Notes under the pieces: model-generated
What the model saw: only the letters and a program-made list of their open reading frames with translations
Database searches by the model: none
What the model was told of the DNA's origin: nothing
Source of the DNA: Clostridium ljungdahlii
GTDB lineage: Bacteria > Bacillota > Clostridia > Clostridiales > Clostridiaceae
Reading direction: 5' to 3'
DNA: 64,000 nucleotides
Assembly (NCBI RefSeq): GCF_001636845.1
Contig: NZ_LITT01000023.1
Span: 310,001 to 374,000, forward strand
Shown: positions 26,747 through 34,774 of the stretch, piece after piece
How positions within the stretch are numbered: position 1 is the first letter of the stretch
How the letters are laid out: each line of letters opens with the position of its first letter
Translations under genes and position numbers: made by a program

Positions 26747-28090
26747 ATGTTACGAAGAAATAAAATAATTTCAAAACTAATACTTAGCGTTTTTATTGCC
26801 TCCTCTACAGTATTTGCTGCAGGGCAAAATGTGTTTGCAGCATCTGGTAGATTATGGGGACAGGATAGATATGCAACTTCTACTGCTGTATCTGAAAATA
26901 GTTGGGCATCTTCTGACTACGTAGTACTTGCCAGCGGTGAAGGTTATGCAGATGCCCTCTGTGCAGCACCTGTTGCAAAAAAATACAATGCACCTATACT
27001 CTTGACTGGAAGCAAAGAGTTAAATGAAGGTGTTAAAAGTGAAATAACAAGGCTTAAGGCAACTCATGTAATAGAAATAGGTGGAGAAGCCTCCATTTCA
27101 AGTGATATAGAAAATGAGTTGAAGTCCATGAAACTTAATGTACAGCGTTTAGGAGGACAAAATAGATTTGAAACTTCTGTAGTTGTGGCAAATTCTCTGG
27201 AAAATGTTACTAAAGTAGTTGTAACTTCAGGATATGGATTTGCAGATGCTCTCTCCATTGCTCCTATAGCTTCAAATCAAGGTATGCCTATACTTTTGAC
27301 GGGAAAGGACTCACTGTCTGATGCTGTACAAAATTATATAAATCAGAATAAAGACTCTATAAAGAACTCCTATGTGATAGGCGGACAAGGAGTTATAGGT
27401 GACAGTGCTATTTCAGGACTGCCTGCAGCTGTTAGAATAAGTGGTCAAAATAGATTTGATACAAATGTAAAGGTATTGTCTTATTTTAAAGGGAGTATTG
27501 ACTTTGATAATTTATATGTAGTAGAAGGAGATGGTCCTACTGGAAATGAATTTGCGGATGCCCTTTCTGGATCTGCAGCTGCGGCAAAAAAATCTTCACC
27601 TATAATTTTGACTTACAATACACTTTATTCTGGAATGGAAGATTTTATAAAGTCAAATGTACCTAAAACTGCAAGTATTACGGCTATAGGTGGAGCTGGG
27701 GCAGTTCCTGACAGTTTGGTAAGTATTGTGGAGCAGACTGTATCAGGAATCATCATACAAAATCCTTCAACACCTGGGGGAGGATCATCTTCAGGTGGGT
27801 CATCTTCTTCAGATGATGCGAATTTGAGTTCGGTATTAAGTAAACTTAAATCTATGGATACTTCTAAATTGGATAATAATCAAAAAACCATAGTTTCAGA
27901 TATTATAACTGCTTTAGACAAATATGAGGCAGATTCAAATTATAATTTGAATGCAGATGCTCAGAATGTAAAACAGCTTTATAATAACCTTACACATGAT
28001 GAAAAGAGCAGCTTGAAGACTACTGTGGTAAATGCTGGAGTTAGTATTTCAGAAGGAATTACACTTGCCAGTAAGTTTGGATTATATTAG
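26747..28090 (+). CDS. CWB2 cell-wall-binding surface protein
   Basis: 447 residues. A signal peptide (1 to about 31, ending GQNVFAA) is followed by three CWB2 repeats (GRLWGQDRYATS, QRLGGQNRFETS, VRISGQNRFDTN) and a glycine/serine linker (PGGGSSSGGSSSS, near 345). A helical tail of about 90 residues begins SSVLSKLKSMDTSKLDNNQKTIVSDIITALDKYEAD. The tail resembles the end of the protein at 28234-29274 in style (short helices, SLKTTVVNAG). It is paralogous to the 24789 gene and has its own upstream region with a TACCAC/GTGGTA hairpin. GGGGGATACTT precedes the ATG. Confidence 0.9.
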   Translation: MLRRNKIISKLILSVFIASSTVFAAGQNVFAASGRLWGQDRYATSTAVSENSWASSDYVVLASGEGYADALCAAPVAKKYNAPILLTGSKELNEGVKSEITRLKATHVIEIGGEASISSDIENELKSMKLNVQRLGGQNRFETSVVVANSLENVTKVVVTSGYGFADALSIAPIASNQGMPILLTGKDSLSDAVQNYINQNKDSIKNSYVIGGQGVIGDSAISGLPAAVRISGQNRFDTNVKVLSYFKGSIDFDNLYVVEGDGPTGNEFADALSGSAAAAKKSSPIILTYNTLYSGMEDFIKSNVPKTASITAIGGAGAVPDSLVSIVEQTVSGIIIQNPSTPGGGSSSGGSSSSDDANLSSVLSKLKSMDTSKLDNNQKTIVSDIITALDKYEADSNYNLNADAQNVKQLYNNLTHDEKSSLKTTVVNAGVSISEGITLASKFGLY

Positions 28091-28147
28091 AAGTAAATTT
28101 GGATTATAAAGTTTTAATTTACATCAATTAAATAAAATTTTTTTGTA

Positions 28148-28202
28148 AATAAGTTATCTTTAAATATGTTATAATAAGTGATGTATTTAAGGATAACTTA
28201 TT
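28148..28202 (+). promoter_or_regulatory. promoter within an 11-bp inverted repeat
   Basis: AATAAGTTATC (28148-28158) and GATAACTTATT (28192-28202) are perfect inverted repeats, 33 bases apart. Between them is an extended -10 box, TGTTATAAT (28167-28175). The layout suggests a two-site operator around the start point, or looping control, of the downstream membrane protein and polysaccharide-regulation genes. A related AAATAAGTTATATTTAAA is found just before the operon promoter at 34405. Confidence 0.65.
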
Positions 28203-28233
28203 AAATCATTTTTAAATTTTAGGAGAAAATAGT

Positions 28234-29274
28234 ATGGGTAAATTGAAAAGTAGAAAAAAACCAGTTATTTTAATTATAATTGCCTTATTGGTTGTGTCAG
28301 TAGCAGTCTTTGCTAAACTTGTTTTTTGGAATTCATCCTACAGTTCACCTAAATACAAGTTCCAAGCAGGACTTTTGGACAAAATGTTAAAAGCTCAGGA
28401 AAGTGGTGGAACTGCAGAACTTTCAAAAGATGAGGTGAATGGAGTTATATCCCTATATTTTAAGCAGTATAAAACTAGTGACCTTGTAATAAAGTCAGTG
28501 GAAGCAGATTTTAAAGATGATAAAATGGTATTTTTAGTACCTGTTACCTATAAAAACTTTAATCTGTTTTTGTCATCTCAGGGTGATGTTTCTTTTGAAA
28601 ATGGGAAGATAATATATAATCCTGAATACTTTAAGCTGGGTAAGATTACTTTACCAAAGTCTTATGTATTAAAGAAATTGCAACCTAAGTTGAAAAGTGG
28701 AATGGCTCTTGAAGGGGATTCTATAACTATTAGTACTAGTGGACTTCCAATAAGCATTAAGAATATAAATGTAAAGGATCAGAAGCTTTTAGTTACTCTT
28801 GAAAAAAAGCAGCTTAATATAGAAGATATGCTTAAAGGGAAAATAAGTAGCTCATTACAAAACTTTATAAAAGATTTTTCTAATGTAAAGAATTTAGATT
28901 CCTCTACGAAAACTAATAATGGAAGTACAGGTACGAAAACAAAGGATAGCAGTGATCAATCGAACGGTAGTAATACAGGCAGTAAAAGTGCCGTATCACA
29001 AGAAAGACAACAGGCCTTAAATAGGTTATCGAGCGGTCTTAATGCAGCTTCAGGTGCTGTAAGTACTGGAGGCCAAAAAGCGGTTATATCACAGATGGCA
29101 TCTATCGTAAATAATATGAAGGATTCTTCATACAATCCCTATTCTGAAGAAAGTAGTGTTAGGGCTGCCTATAGTAAATTGTCTCCTCAGGAAAAAGCTG
29201 AACTAAAAGCTGCTGTAGGTTCCAATGTAGACTCATCTGCTGTAAGTATATTAAGCAGTATGATAGGAAATTAA
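28234..29274 (+). CDS. YpmS-like (DUF2140) membrane-anchored protein
   Basis: 346 residues. One N-terminal membrane helix (PVILIIIALLVVSVAVFAKLVFW, about 10-32) is followed by an extracellular domain with the YpmS order of elements: ELSKDEVNGVISLYFKQY, KDDKMVFLVPVTYKNFNLFLSSQGDVSFENGKI and SGLPISIKNINVKDQKLLVTLEKK. A serine/threonine/glycine-rich linker follows (about 228-255), and then a helical tail like that of the preceding CWB2 protein. The long tail is not usual for YpmS. Function of the family is not established; envelope placement is clear. It sits 31 bases before the CpsC-like gene. Confidence 0.7.
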   Translation: MGKLKSRKKPVILIIIALLVVSVAVFAKLVFWNSSYSSPKYKFQAGLLDKMLKAQESGGTAELSKDEVNGVISLYFKQYKTSDLVIKSVEADFKDDKMVFLVPVTYKNFNLFLSSQGDVSFENGKIIYNPEYFKLGKITLPKSYVLKKLQPKLKSGMALEGDSITISTSGLPISIKNINVKDQKLLVTLEKKQLNIEDMLKGKISSSLQNFIKDFSNVKNLDSSTKTNNGSTGTKTKDSSDQSNGSNTGSKSAVSQERQQALNRLSSGLNAASGAVSTGGQKAVISQMASIVNNMKDSSYNPYSEESSVRAAYSKLSPQEKAELKAAVGSNVDSSAVSILSSMIGN

Positions 29275-29304
29275 TTTACGCCAAATTCAAGGAGGAATAT
29301 CTTA

Positions 29305-29988
29305 ATGGAAGAAGAAACAACACTAGATCTTAGAGACTTTTATTATATATTGAAAAAGAGATTCAGACTTATAGTAATAGTAACAGTAGCTTGTACTTTA
29401 CTAGCTGGTATTTTAAGCTTTTTTGTAATAAAGCCAACTTACGAGGCAGGTACTACTATAATAGTTGGGAAACCTCAAAACAGCCAAAAATCCAATACTC
29501 AATATAATGATGTTATGATGTATCAGAATTTGGTAAAGACCTATGCACAAATTGCAGGATCAAATGCTGTTATGGAAAGTGCTTCTAATAAGATGAATGG
29601 CTCTGTAAGTGCAGGACAACTTCAAAAGATTATTACAGTTACACCACAGCAAGGTACACAAATTTTAGAAATAAAAGGACAGAGCAAAGATCCATCACAG
29701 GCTGTAAACATGGTAAATGCAGTATCAAATTCTTTTATAACTGAATCTAAAAGAGTATTTCCAACGGGTGGAGATATACAAATTATGGATAAGCCTCAAT
29801 TTCCCGATAAACCGGTAAAGCCTAAAAAAATGCTTAATATGGCAATTGCATTCTTTGTTGGACTTATGGGATCTATTGGATTTTCCTTTATGCTGGAGTA
29901 CATGGACAATACTATAAAGACAGAAGAAGATGTAAACAAGGCTCTAGGAATACCTGTAATAGGAATAATACCAAAAGGAAACATGTAA
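29305..29988 (+). CDS. Wzz/CpsC-type polysaccharide co-polymerase, kinase activator
   Basis: 227 residues. The N-terminus DLRDFYYILKKRFRLIVIVTVACTLLAGILSFFVI gives membrane helix one (about 19-43), and MLNMAIAFFVGLMGSIGFSFMLEY gives helix two (about 173-196). Between them is the Wzz extracellular loop, with proline-rich DKPQFPDKPVKPKK just before the second helix. In Firmicutes this protein sets chain length and activates the separate tyrosine kinase (CpsD/YwqD type). The kinase lies two genes on, so the three genes form the standard CpsB/C/D control set. AAGGAGGAA precedes the ATG. Confidence 0.9.
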   Translation: MEEETTLDLRDFYYILKKRFRLIVIVTVACTLLAGILSFFVIKPTYEAGTTIIVGKPQNSQKSNTQYNDVMMYQNLVKTYAQIAGSNAVMESASNKMNGSVSAGQLQKIITVTPQQGTQILEIKGQSKDPSQAVNMVNAVSNSFITESKRVFPTGGDIQIMDKPQFPDKPVKPKKMLNMAIAFFVGLMGSIGFSFMLEYMDNTIKTEEDVNKALGIPVIGIIPKGNM

Positions 29989-30048
29989 ATAATTAATAGT
30001 TAAGAATTAATAGTTAATAGTTAGTTGAGAGTTGAAAAGAGGTATAGC

Positions 30049-30816
30049 ATGATAGATATACACAGTCATATACTTCCTGGTATAGATGATGGATCAAAAT
30101 CCATGGAAGATACAATGAATATGCTGAGGCTCACAGAAGAAGATGGAGTGGAAACTATAGCCGCAACCCCACATTTTTATAAAGGTTATTATGAGAAAAG
30201 CTATAAAGATGTGCTTGAATTGGTAGACAAGGTGAGGAATGAAGCTAAGCAGGAAAATATATGTGTAAATATTGTTTCAGCTCAGGAAGTGTTTTTGGAC
30301 AGGCATACCGTTGAAAATTTTAAGTCAGGGGAAATAGGATGTATTGAAGGAACTAACTACATGCTGGTAGAGCTCCCAATGATGAATGTACCCAAAAATG
30401 CCCTGGATATTATATATGAACTTGAAATAAGAGGTGTGCATCCAATTTTGGCTCATCCTGAAAGGTATAAGTACATTATAGACACACCTTCTAAAATAAA
30501 TGAATTTATGAATGAAAAATGTTTACTTCAAGTAAATACGGGAAGTGTTTTGGGCTTGTTTGGAAAAAAGGTAAAAAAAACTGCAGAACTTCTCATAGAA
30601 AGTGGGACATGCAGCTTTATAGCTTCAGATGCCCATTCCACAGGAGGAAGATGCCCAGGGATTAGTAAAGCTCTAGAAGAAGCTTCACGATTTAACAAGG
30701 ATATAGAAGAACAAGTACTAGACAATTGCAAAAAAATGCTGAAAAATGAAATAATACAGCTCCCACAGGAAAGAATAAAAGAGAGAAAGGGTATTTTCAG
30801 TTTTTTGAGAAGATAG
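30049..30816 (+). CDS. CpsB/YwqE-type tyrosine-protein phosphatase
   Basis: 255 residues of the PHP-fold family: MIDIHSHILPGIDDGSKSMEDTMNML (metal ligands DIHSH), TPHFYKGYY, LAHPERY and ASDAHSTGGRCPG. It removes phosphate from the tyrosine cluster of the neighbouring kinase and so modulates polysaccharide export. The start is ATG 30049 after AAAGAGG. The 60-base gap before it is made of AATTAATAGTTA-type tandem spacer repeats. Confidence 0.92.
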   Translation: MIDIHSHILPGIDDGSKSMEDTMNMLRLTEEDGVETIAATPHFYKGYYEKSYKDVLELVDKVRNEAKQENICVNIVSAQEVFLDRHTVENFKSGEIGCIEGTNYMLVELPMMNVPKNALDIIYELEIRGVHPILAHPERYKYIIDTPSKINEFMNEKCLLQVNTGSVLGLFGKKVKKTAELLIESGTCSFIASDAHSTGGRCPGISKALEEASRFNKDIEEQVLDNCKKMLKNEIIQLPQERIKERKGIFSFLRR

Positions 30817-30854
30817 ATAAAAGTATCATCTGAGAGATAAATGGAGTGAAGACA

Positions 30855-31577
30855 ATGGAAAAACCAGATATAATCACTGTAAAAAATCCTAAAGATCCTA
30901 TTGCCGAAGCTTATAGGACACTTAGAACCAATATTCAGTTTTCTTCTTTTGATAAGAAGATACAGACTATAATGCTCACAAGCTCTGGGCCTGGAGAAGG
31001 AAAGTCAACTACCTGCTCAAATTTGGCAGTTGTCATGGCAGAGTCAGGATCAAAGACAATCATAATAGATTGTAACCAGAGGAAGCCAAGGCTTCACAAG
31101 ATATTCTTGACTTCAAATGAAGTTGGATTGTCGGATGTTTTGGTTGGTAAAGTTAAATTTGAAGAGGCTGTAAAGGAAACAGGTATAGAAAACCTTAACC
31201 TGTTAACTTCCGGTACCAGACCGCCTAACCCATCAGAACTTTTGGGATCAAAGAAGATGGAGAACTTTTTACAGGACTTAAAGGAAAAATATGAATACAT
31301 AATAATAGATACGCCTCCTGTAGTTGCAGTAACAGATGCCCAGCTTTTGTCCCGTTATGCAGATGGGTGTCTGCTCGTTATAGCATCTTCCCAGGTAGAA
31401 AAGGAAGCAGCAGTAAAGGCTAAGGAACTTTTAACAAAGGTGAATGCCAATATAATAGGAGTAGTTTTAAATAAGCTGGAGATAAAGGAAAAAGGTTACT
31501 ACGGCTATTATTATCATTACTATTACGGCAGTGATGGAACTAAAATTAAAAGGAAAAAGAAGAAGACAAAAAAATAA
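30855..31577 (+). CDS. CpsD/YwqD-type tyrosine kinase (BY-kinase)
   Basis: 240 residues. DPIAEAYRTLRTNIQFSS is the RTNI-type oligomerisation motif. Walker A is SSGPGEGKST. Walker A' is IIIDCNQRKPRLHKIF, where most relatives have DxDxR. Walker B is YIIIDTPP. The C-terminus has a tyrosine cluster (GYYGYYYHYYYG, seven or more tyrosines) for autophosphorylation, then a lysine-rich tail. It works with the CpsC-like membrane activator and is reset by the CpsB phosphatase. GGAG eight bases before ATG 30855 favours that start over GTG 30846. Confidence 0.92.
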   Translation: MEKPDIITVKNPKDPIAEAYRTLRTNIQFSSFDKKIQTIMLTSSGPGEGKSTTCSNLAVVMAESGSKTIIIDCNQRKPRLHKIFLTSNEVGLSDVLVGKVKFEEAVKETGIENLNLLTSGTRPPNPSELLGSKKMENFLQDLKEKYEYIIIDTPPVVAVTDAQLLSRYADGCLLVIASSQVEKEAAVKAKELLTKVNANIIGVVLNKLEIKEKGYYGYYYHYYYGSDGTKIKRKKKKTKK

Positions 31578-31585
31578 CATATATT

Positions 31586-31637
31586 TAAAAAGTGGTTGGA
31601 ATTGTAAGTTAGATATTCTAACCATTTTATTTTTTTG
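31586..31637 (+). terminator. terminator after the kinase gene
   Basis: A stem AAAAGTGGTTGGAAT pairs with ATTCTAACCATTTTA (one mismatch) and is followed by ATTTTTTT. It closes the 28.2-31.6 kb transcription unit. Confidence 0.75.
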
Positions 31638-31697
31638 AAAAAATTTTGCCTCTTTTTTAAAAGGTGCATATATATTACTTGAAAGGGGTTGATAAAC

Positions 31698-31925
31698 ATG
31701 GCTGTAAAGTCAACAATATTACAAACTTCATTAATACTAAAGTATAAGGATGGGTTAGATGCCAAGGGCAAAGAGGTAATTAAACAACAGAGGTTTTCAA
31801 ACATCAAGACAACTGCTGCAGACCAGGATATCTACGATGTCGCAAAGGAAATAGAAAAGCTTCTTGGAAAAACATTAAATGAACTTGTAAAACAAGATCA
31901 GAATTCCATAACAGTAACTGCTTAA
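31698..31925 (+). CDS. DUF1659 family protein
   Basis: 75 residues, MAVKSTILQTSLILKYKDGLDAKGKEVIKQQRFSNIKTTA..., which matches the small DUF1659 family by its LQ.....G.D..GK......F..I pattern. Function is unknown. In Bacilli and Clostridia these genes usually pair with a DUF2922 gene and often lie near an ECF sigma factor, as here. AAAGGGGTTG precedes ATG 31698. Confidence 0.82.
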   Translation: MAVKSTILQTSLILKYKDGLDAKGKEVIKQQRFSNIKTTAADQDIYDVAKEIEKLLGKTLNELVKQDQNSITVTA

Positions 31926-31977
31926 ACTTAAAATTGTAAACTGTGAATTGTGAATTGAAAAGAAGGGTGGGAAAAAT

Positions 31978-32196
31978 ATGAGTAAGTCATTAGTTATGAG
32001 TTTCTTAAATGAAGGAGGTAAAAAAACTTCCATAAAAGTTGAAAATGTAAAAGAGGGTATCACAGACCTGGAAGTAAAAAATGCTATGACTGCAATTATT
32101 GCAAAAAACGTATTTACTTCAAAAAGTGGAGATTTGAAATCCATAGATGCAGCACATATTCTAGATAGTTCAACTACGGAACTTCAGGTAAAATAG
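31978..32196 (+). CDS. DUF2922 family protein
   Basis: 72 residues, MSKSLVMSFLNEGGKKTSIKVENVKEGITDLEVKNAMTAIIAKNVFTSKSGDL, the DUF2922 pattern (strand, G-K, then I...V..AM..II..N.F). It probably forms a unit with the upstream DUF1659 gene, 52 bases away across an AATTGTGAATTG spacer. Function is unknown. No YvrJ-type small gene follows, unlike many such loci. Confidence 0.82.
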   Translation: MSKSLVMSFLNEGGKKTSIKVENVKEGITDLEVKNAMTAIIAKNVFTSKSGDLKSIDAAHILDSSTTELQVK

Positions 32197-32215
32197 GCAT
32201 AAGTAAGTAAAAAGC

Positions 32216-32256
32216 AGCGGATTTAGACTAGTATTGTCTAAATCCGCTAGTTTTTA
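32216..32256 (+). terminator. strong Rho-independent terminator
   Basis: AGCGGATTTAGAC (32216-32228) and GTCTAAATCCGCT (32236-32248) form a perfect 13-bp stem with a seven-base loop, then AGTTTTTAT. It ends the DUF1659-DUF2922 unit. Confidence 0.92.
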
Positions 32257-32485
32257 TAAGCAAAAAATCATATATTGAAAGCCCTTACTTAATTGCATTC
32301 TTAAAACTTTATTTGAAAAAATTAGATAAAAGGTGTTACTTTTATAGGAAAAATATGGTCTTATATAGTATAAGGCATATATTATCATATTTAGCTTAAT
32401 TTACATAGTACGCATTTCAATTATAAATGGTATAGAGGTTACGTTGTAAAGATTACTTTAAAAATACTGTATTGGGGGAATGGCT

Positions 32486-33109
32486 ATGGAAAATGACATC
32501 CACCTGAAGGAGCTTATAAAGGGAGTTAAAAATGAAGAACCTTACTGGATAGCTAGACTAGAAACACACTTTATAAAAATTATAAAAGAACTTTATGATG
32601 AAAAGATGTTTAAACATTATGGAAGTATTTATGAATCAGATGTAACAAATAAATGTCTTCACAAAATGATTGTATACTGTGAAAAATTCAGGGGAAGTAC
32701 CTGGAGTGAATTTACAAGCTACAACATAAAGATAATAAGAAGTGTAATAGTAAATGCTATAAATAGTAATTGTAAGGTGAAAAATATTACACTAAATTTA
32801 GAAAACGATTTCAATGAAGAAAATGCAATGGATTATATTTATATTAAGCATAAAAACAGTATGACTATGGAAGATGAAATATTAAATAGAATTATTTTAA
32901 AGGAAATGCTTGAGTATCTTAATGGACAATTAAATGAAAAAGAAAGAAAAACTATGCATTTAATTATTCACTATGACAATTTAAAGGAATATTCTAGAAA
33001 AAACAATTGCAATTATAATGCACTTAAGCAGAGAGTGTATAGGCTCAGGAAAAAGTTGAACAAGCTTAGAAGAAACTATTACTTAAAAATCGGACTTGAT
33101 GAAATCTGA
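32486..33109 (+). CDS. ECF-like sigma factor, first of a tandem pair
   Basis: 207 residues. The central part, ESDVTNKCLHKMIVYCEKFRGSTWSEFTSYNIKIIRSVIVNAIN (about 47-90), aligns by eye with sigma region 2. LNEKERKTMHLIIHYDNLKEYSRKNNCNYNALKQRVYRLRKKLNKL (about 150-195) is a region-4 helix-turn-helix. It is divergent from standard ECF factors, so promoter recognition cannot be predicted. Five Gs seven bases upstream favour ATG 32486 over ATG 32480. It is followed 18 bases later by a second sigma-like gene and may act with it. Confidence 0.7.
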   Translation: MENDIHLKELIKGVKNEEPYWIARLETHFIKIIKELYDEKMFKHYGSIYESDVTNKCLHKMIVYCEKFRGSTWSEFTSYNIKIIRSVIVNAINSNCKVKNITLNLENDFNEENAMDYIYIKHKNSMTMEDEILNRIILKEMLEYLNGQLNEKERKTMHLIIHYDNLKEYSRKNNCNYNALKQRVYRLRKKLNKLRRNYYLKIGLDEI

Positions 33110-33127
33110 AAATAGGGGGAGAAAAGT

Positions 33128-33694
33128 ATGGAAAATCTACAGCTTGAAATTTTACTTGAAAGAGCCCAAAGTGGAGACAAAAATGCAGTAGAGAATATAT
33201 GCAGTAAATTCAATGGTATGGTAATTAATATGGCAAAGTGTACCTACATAAAGGGATATGATATGGATGATTTGATACAGGAAGGGCGGTATTCTGTTAT
33301 AAAGGCAATTGGAATGTATGATATAAATTCCAAATATCCATTTGCTGCCTATGTAAAAAGTTCTGTTAAAAAGAACTTCTATAACATGATAAGAACCAAT
33401 ATAAGGAAAGTAAGCTGCTGCAGCCTCTACAGCAAAAATGATGAAGGGTGCGAGTTCATAAATATGATAGCTTCAAGTGAAAATATTGAAGAGGACTTGA
33501 TAAAAAGAAAGCTAATGATTAAATTAAAGAACTCTATGGACAAGCTTCCTGAGGATAAAAGAAATTTAATATATTGGTACTATATTGAAAATAAAAGCTT
33601 AAATGAGTATGCTGAAAAAGAGGGAATCTCTTATAGAACGGCGGTATACAGAAAGAGGAAAGCCCTGGAGAGTTTAAAGAGCTTTCTAGTTTGA
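33128..33694 (+). CDS. ECF-like sigma factor, second of a tandem pair
   Basis: 188 residues. Region 2 is clear (KGYDMDDLIQEGRYSVIKAIGMYDINSKYPFAAYVKSSVKKNFYNMIR, about 38-86). Region 4 is KLPEDKRNLIYWYYIENKSLNEYAEKEGISYRTAVYRKRKALESL (about 138-183). Cysteine pairs at CCSL are unusual. The AGGGGGGAGAAAAGT ribosome site is strong. With the DUF1659/DUF2922 genes upstream and the polysaccharide operon downstream, it is a candidate regulator of surface genes (inference). Confidence 0.8.
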   Translation: MENLQLEILLERAQSGDKNAVENICSKFNGMVINMAKCTYIKGYDMDDLIQEGRYSVIKAIGMYDINSKYPFAAYVKSSVKKNFYNMIRTNIRKVSCCSLYSKNDEGCEFINMIASSENIEEDLIKRKLMIKLKNSMDKLPEDKRNLIYWYYIENKSLNEYAEKEGISYRTAVYRKRKALESLKSFLV

Positions 33695-33699
33695 AAGTT

Positions 33700-33911
33700 G
33701 ACTTATACCAGCCATATACTAACAAATTTCATCACACTAAAAACTTTTAATAAGTCTAAAGTTCGGTATTTTGAAAATCTAAAGAAGCTTATATAAACTC
33801 GTACCTCAGACATATATAAGCTTCTAAGGTTTTCCAAAATACCTCACTAAGACTTATACAAAAAGTTTTTAAGTGTGATTTTAATTTTGTTAGTATATTT
33901 ATGTATAAGCT
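33700..33911. repeat. long hairpin repeat, copy A
   Basis: About 95 bases on each side pair imperfectly. ACTTATAC and CATATACTAACAAA on the left match TTTGTTAGTATAT and GTATAAG on the right. CACACTAAAAACTTTT matches AAAAAGTTTTTAAGTGTG, and GGTATTTTGAAAA matches TTTTCCAAAATACC. The tip is a stem AGAAGCTTATATA / TATATAAGCTTCT with the loop AACTCGTACCTCAGACA at 33796-33812. A second tip (33978-33994) and a third, opposite copy (62149-62362) keep the loop but change the stem. It has no coding frame. Confidence 0.8.
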
Positions 33912-33962
33912 CAAATTTCAATTAGAAAGCTTATATGTAAGTATGAAAAAATTTATAAAAAT

Positions 33963-34224
33963 CTAAGGGCTTTTGAAAACTCGTACCTCAAACAATTCAA
34001 AAGCCCTAAGTTTTAAATAAATGTTCTACTTAGATTTATGTCAAAAATATTTAAATGCACTTGCTTATTGTAAAATATTTCTGCGCATAAGCTTATTTTT
34101 AGGTTTAGAAAGCTTTACGTGAAGTTTCTAAAATACCTCACTAAGACTTATACAAAAAGTTTTTAAGTGTGATTCTAATTTTGTTAGTATATTTATGTAT
34201 AAGTTCAAATTTCAATTAGAAAGC
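33963..34224. repeat. long hairpin repeat, copy B (tip plus right arm)
   Basis: CTAAGGGCTTTTGAA / TTCAAAAGCCCTAAG forms a stem around AACTCGTACCTCAAACA (33978-33994). After diverged sequence, 34127-34224 is an almost base-perfect copy of the right arm at 33835-33930, with one to three differences. The left arm is not recognisable, so this looks like a partial tandem duplication of copy A. Confidence 0.75.
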
Positions 34225-34240
34225 CTAAATGAAAAGTTGA

Positions 34241-34270
34241 AGCGTCTGGCAAATCCAGACGCTATTTTTT
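34241..34270 (+). terminator. Rho-independent terminator
   Basis: AGCGTCTGG (34241-34249) and CCAGACGCT (34255-34263) form a perfect stem, followed by ATTTTTT. It insulates the repeat region or the sigma genes from the polysaccharide promoter downstream. Confidence 0.88.
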
Positions 34271-34404
34271 AAAATGAAAATTGTATTAAAAAAGGTAATA
34301 ATGTATTAAAAATTATCTATTTTTAATTGCAATAAAGTTAAGATTAAAGATGGATATTTTCCTCATTTTTTTATTAAAATTTACAAATAAGTTATATTTA
34401 AAGG

Positions 34405-34433
34405 TTGTCTATATTTAAGCAGGGTATTATAAT
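34405..34433 (+). promoter_or_regulatory. sigma-A promoter of the polysaccharide operon
   Basis: TTGTCT (34405-34410), a 17-base spacer, then TATAAT (34428-34433). It is preceded by AAATAAGTTATATTTAAA, similar to the operator-like arm at 28148. The leader would run about 335 bases to the first gene at 34775; apart from this I see no gene or named RNA in 34441-34774. This is the only good promoter I see before the long gene series. Confidence 0.72.
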
Positions 34434-34774
34434 TAAATAGTAAGGTGCTATATTAATGTAATTAGTGAAAAGCATGGATAAGTTAGTTAAGATATATGAT
34501 TTTTGAAATTAAATTTAATAAATTGCAAAAGAAAATGTCAGTGTAAAGTCAATAGGTCTCAGATGAGATGAAGAATTTTATGAGAAGTTTAACTGGGGAA
34601 AAGGATTGAATTAAATTTCTCGTAAAGGTTTTTATTGGCAGGCCTACTTTTGGTTATGTTAATGTGATGGCTAAAATTCATAGGTTGAATATAATAAATA
34701 AAGCTATTTTTAGATTTGAAGGAAGCAGCATATAAAGATTTTGTCTAAAAGAGCATATGTATTGGGGGGATTAT

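Noticed and set aside
33700-34224. CRISPR array
   Set aside because: Repeats are two or three, long, inverted and unevenly spaced; there are no unique spacers of constant size and no cas genes.
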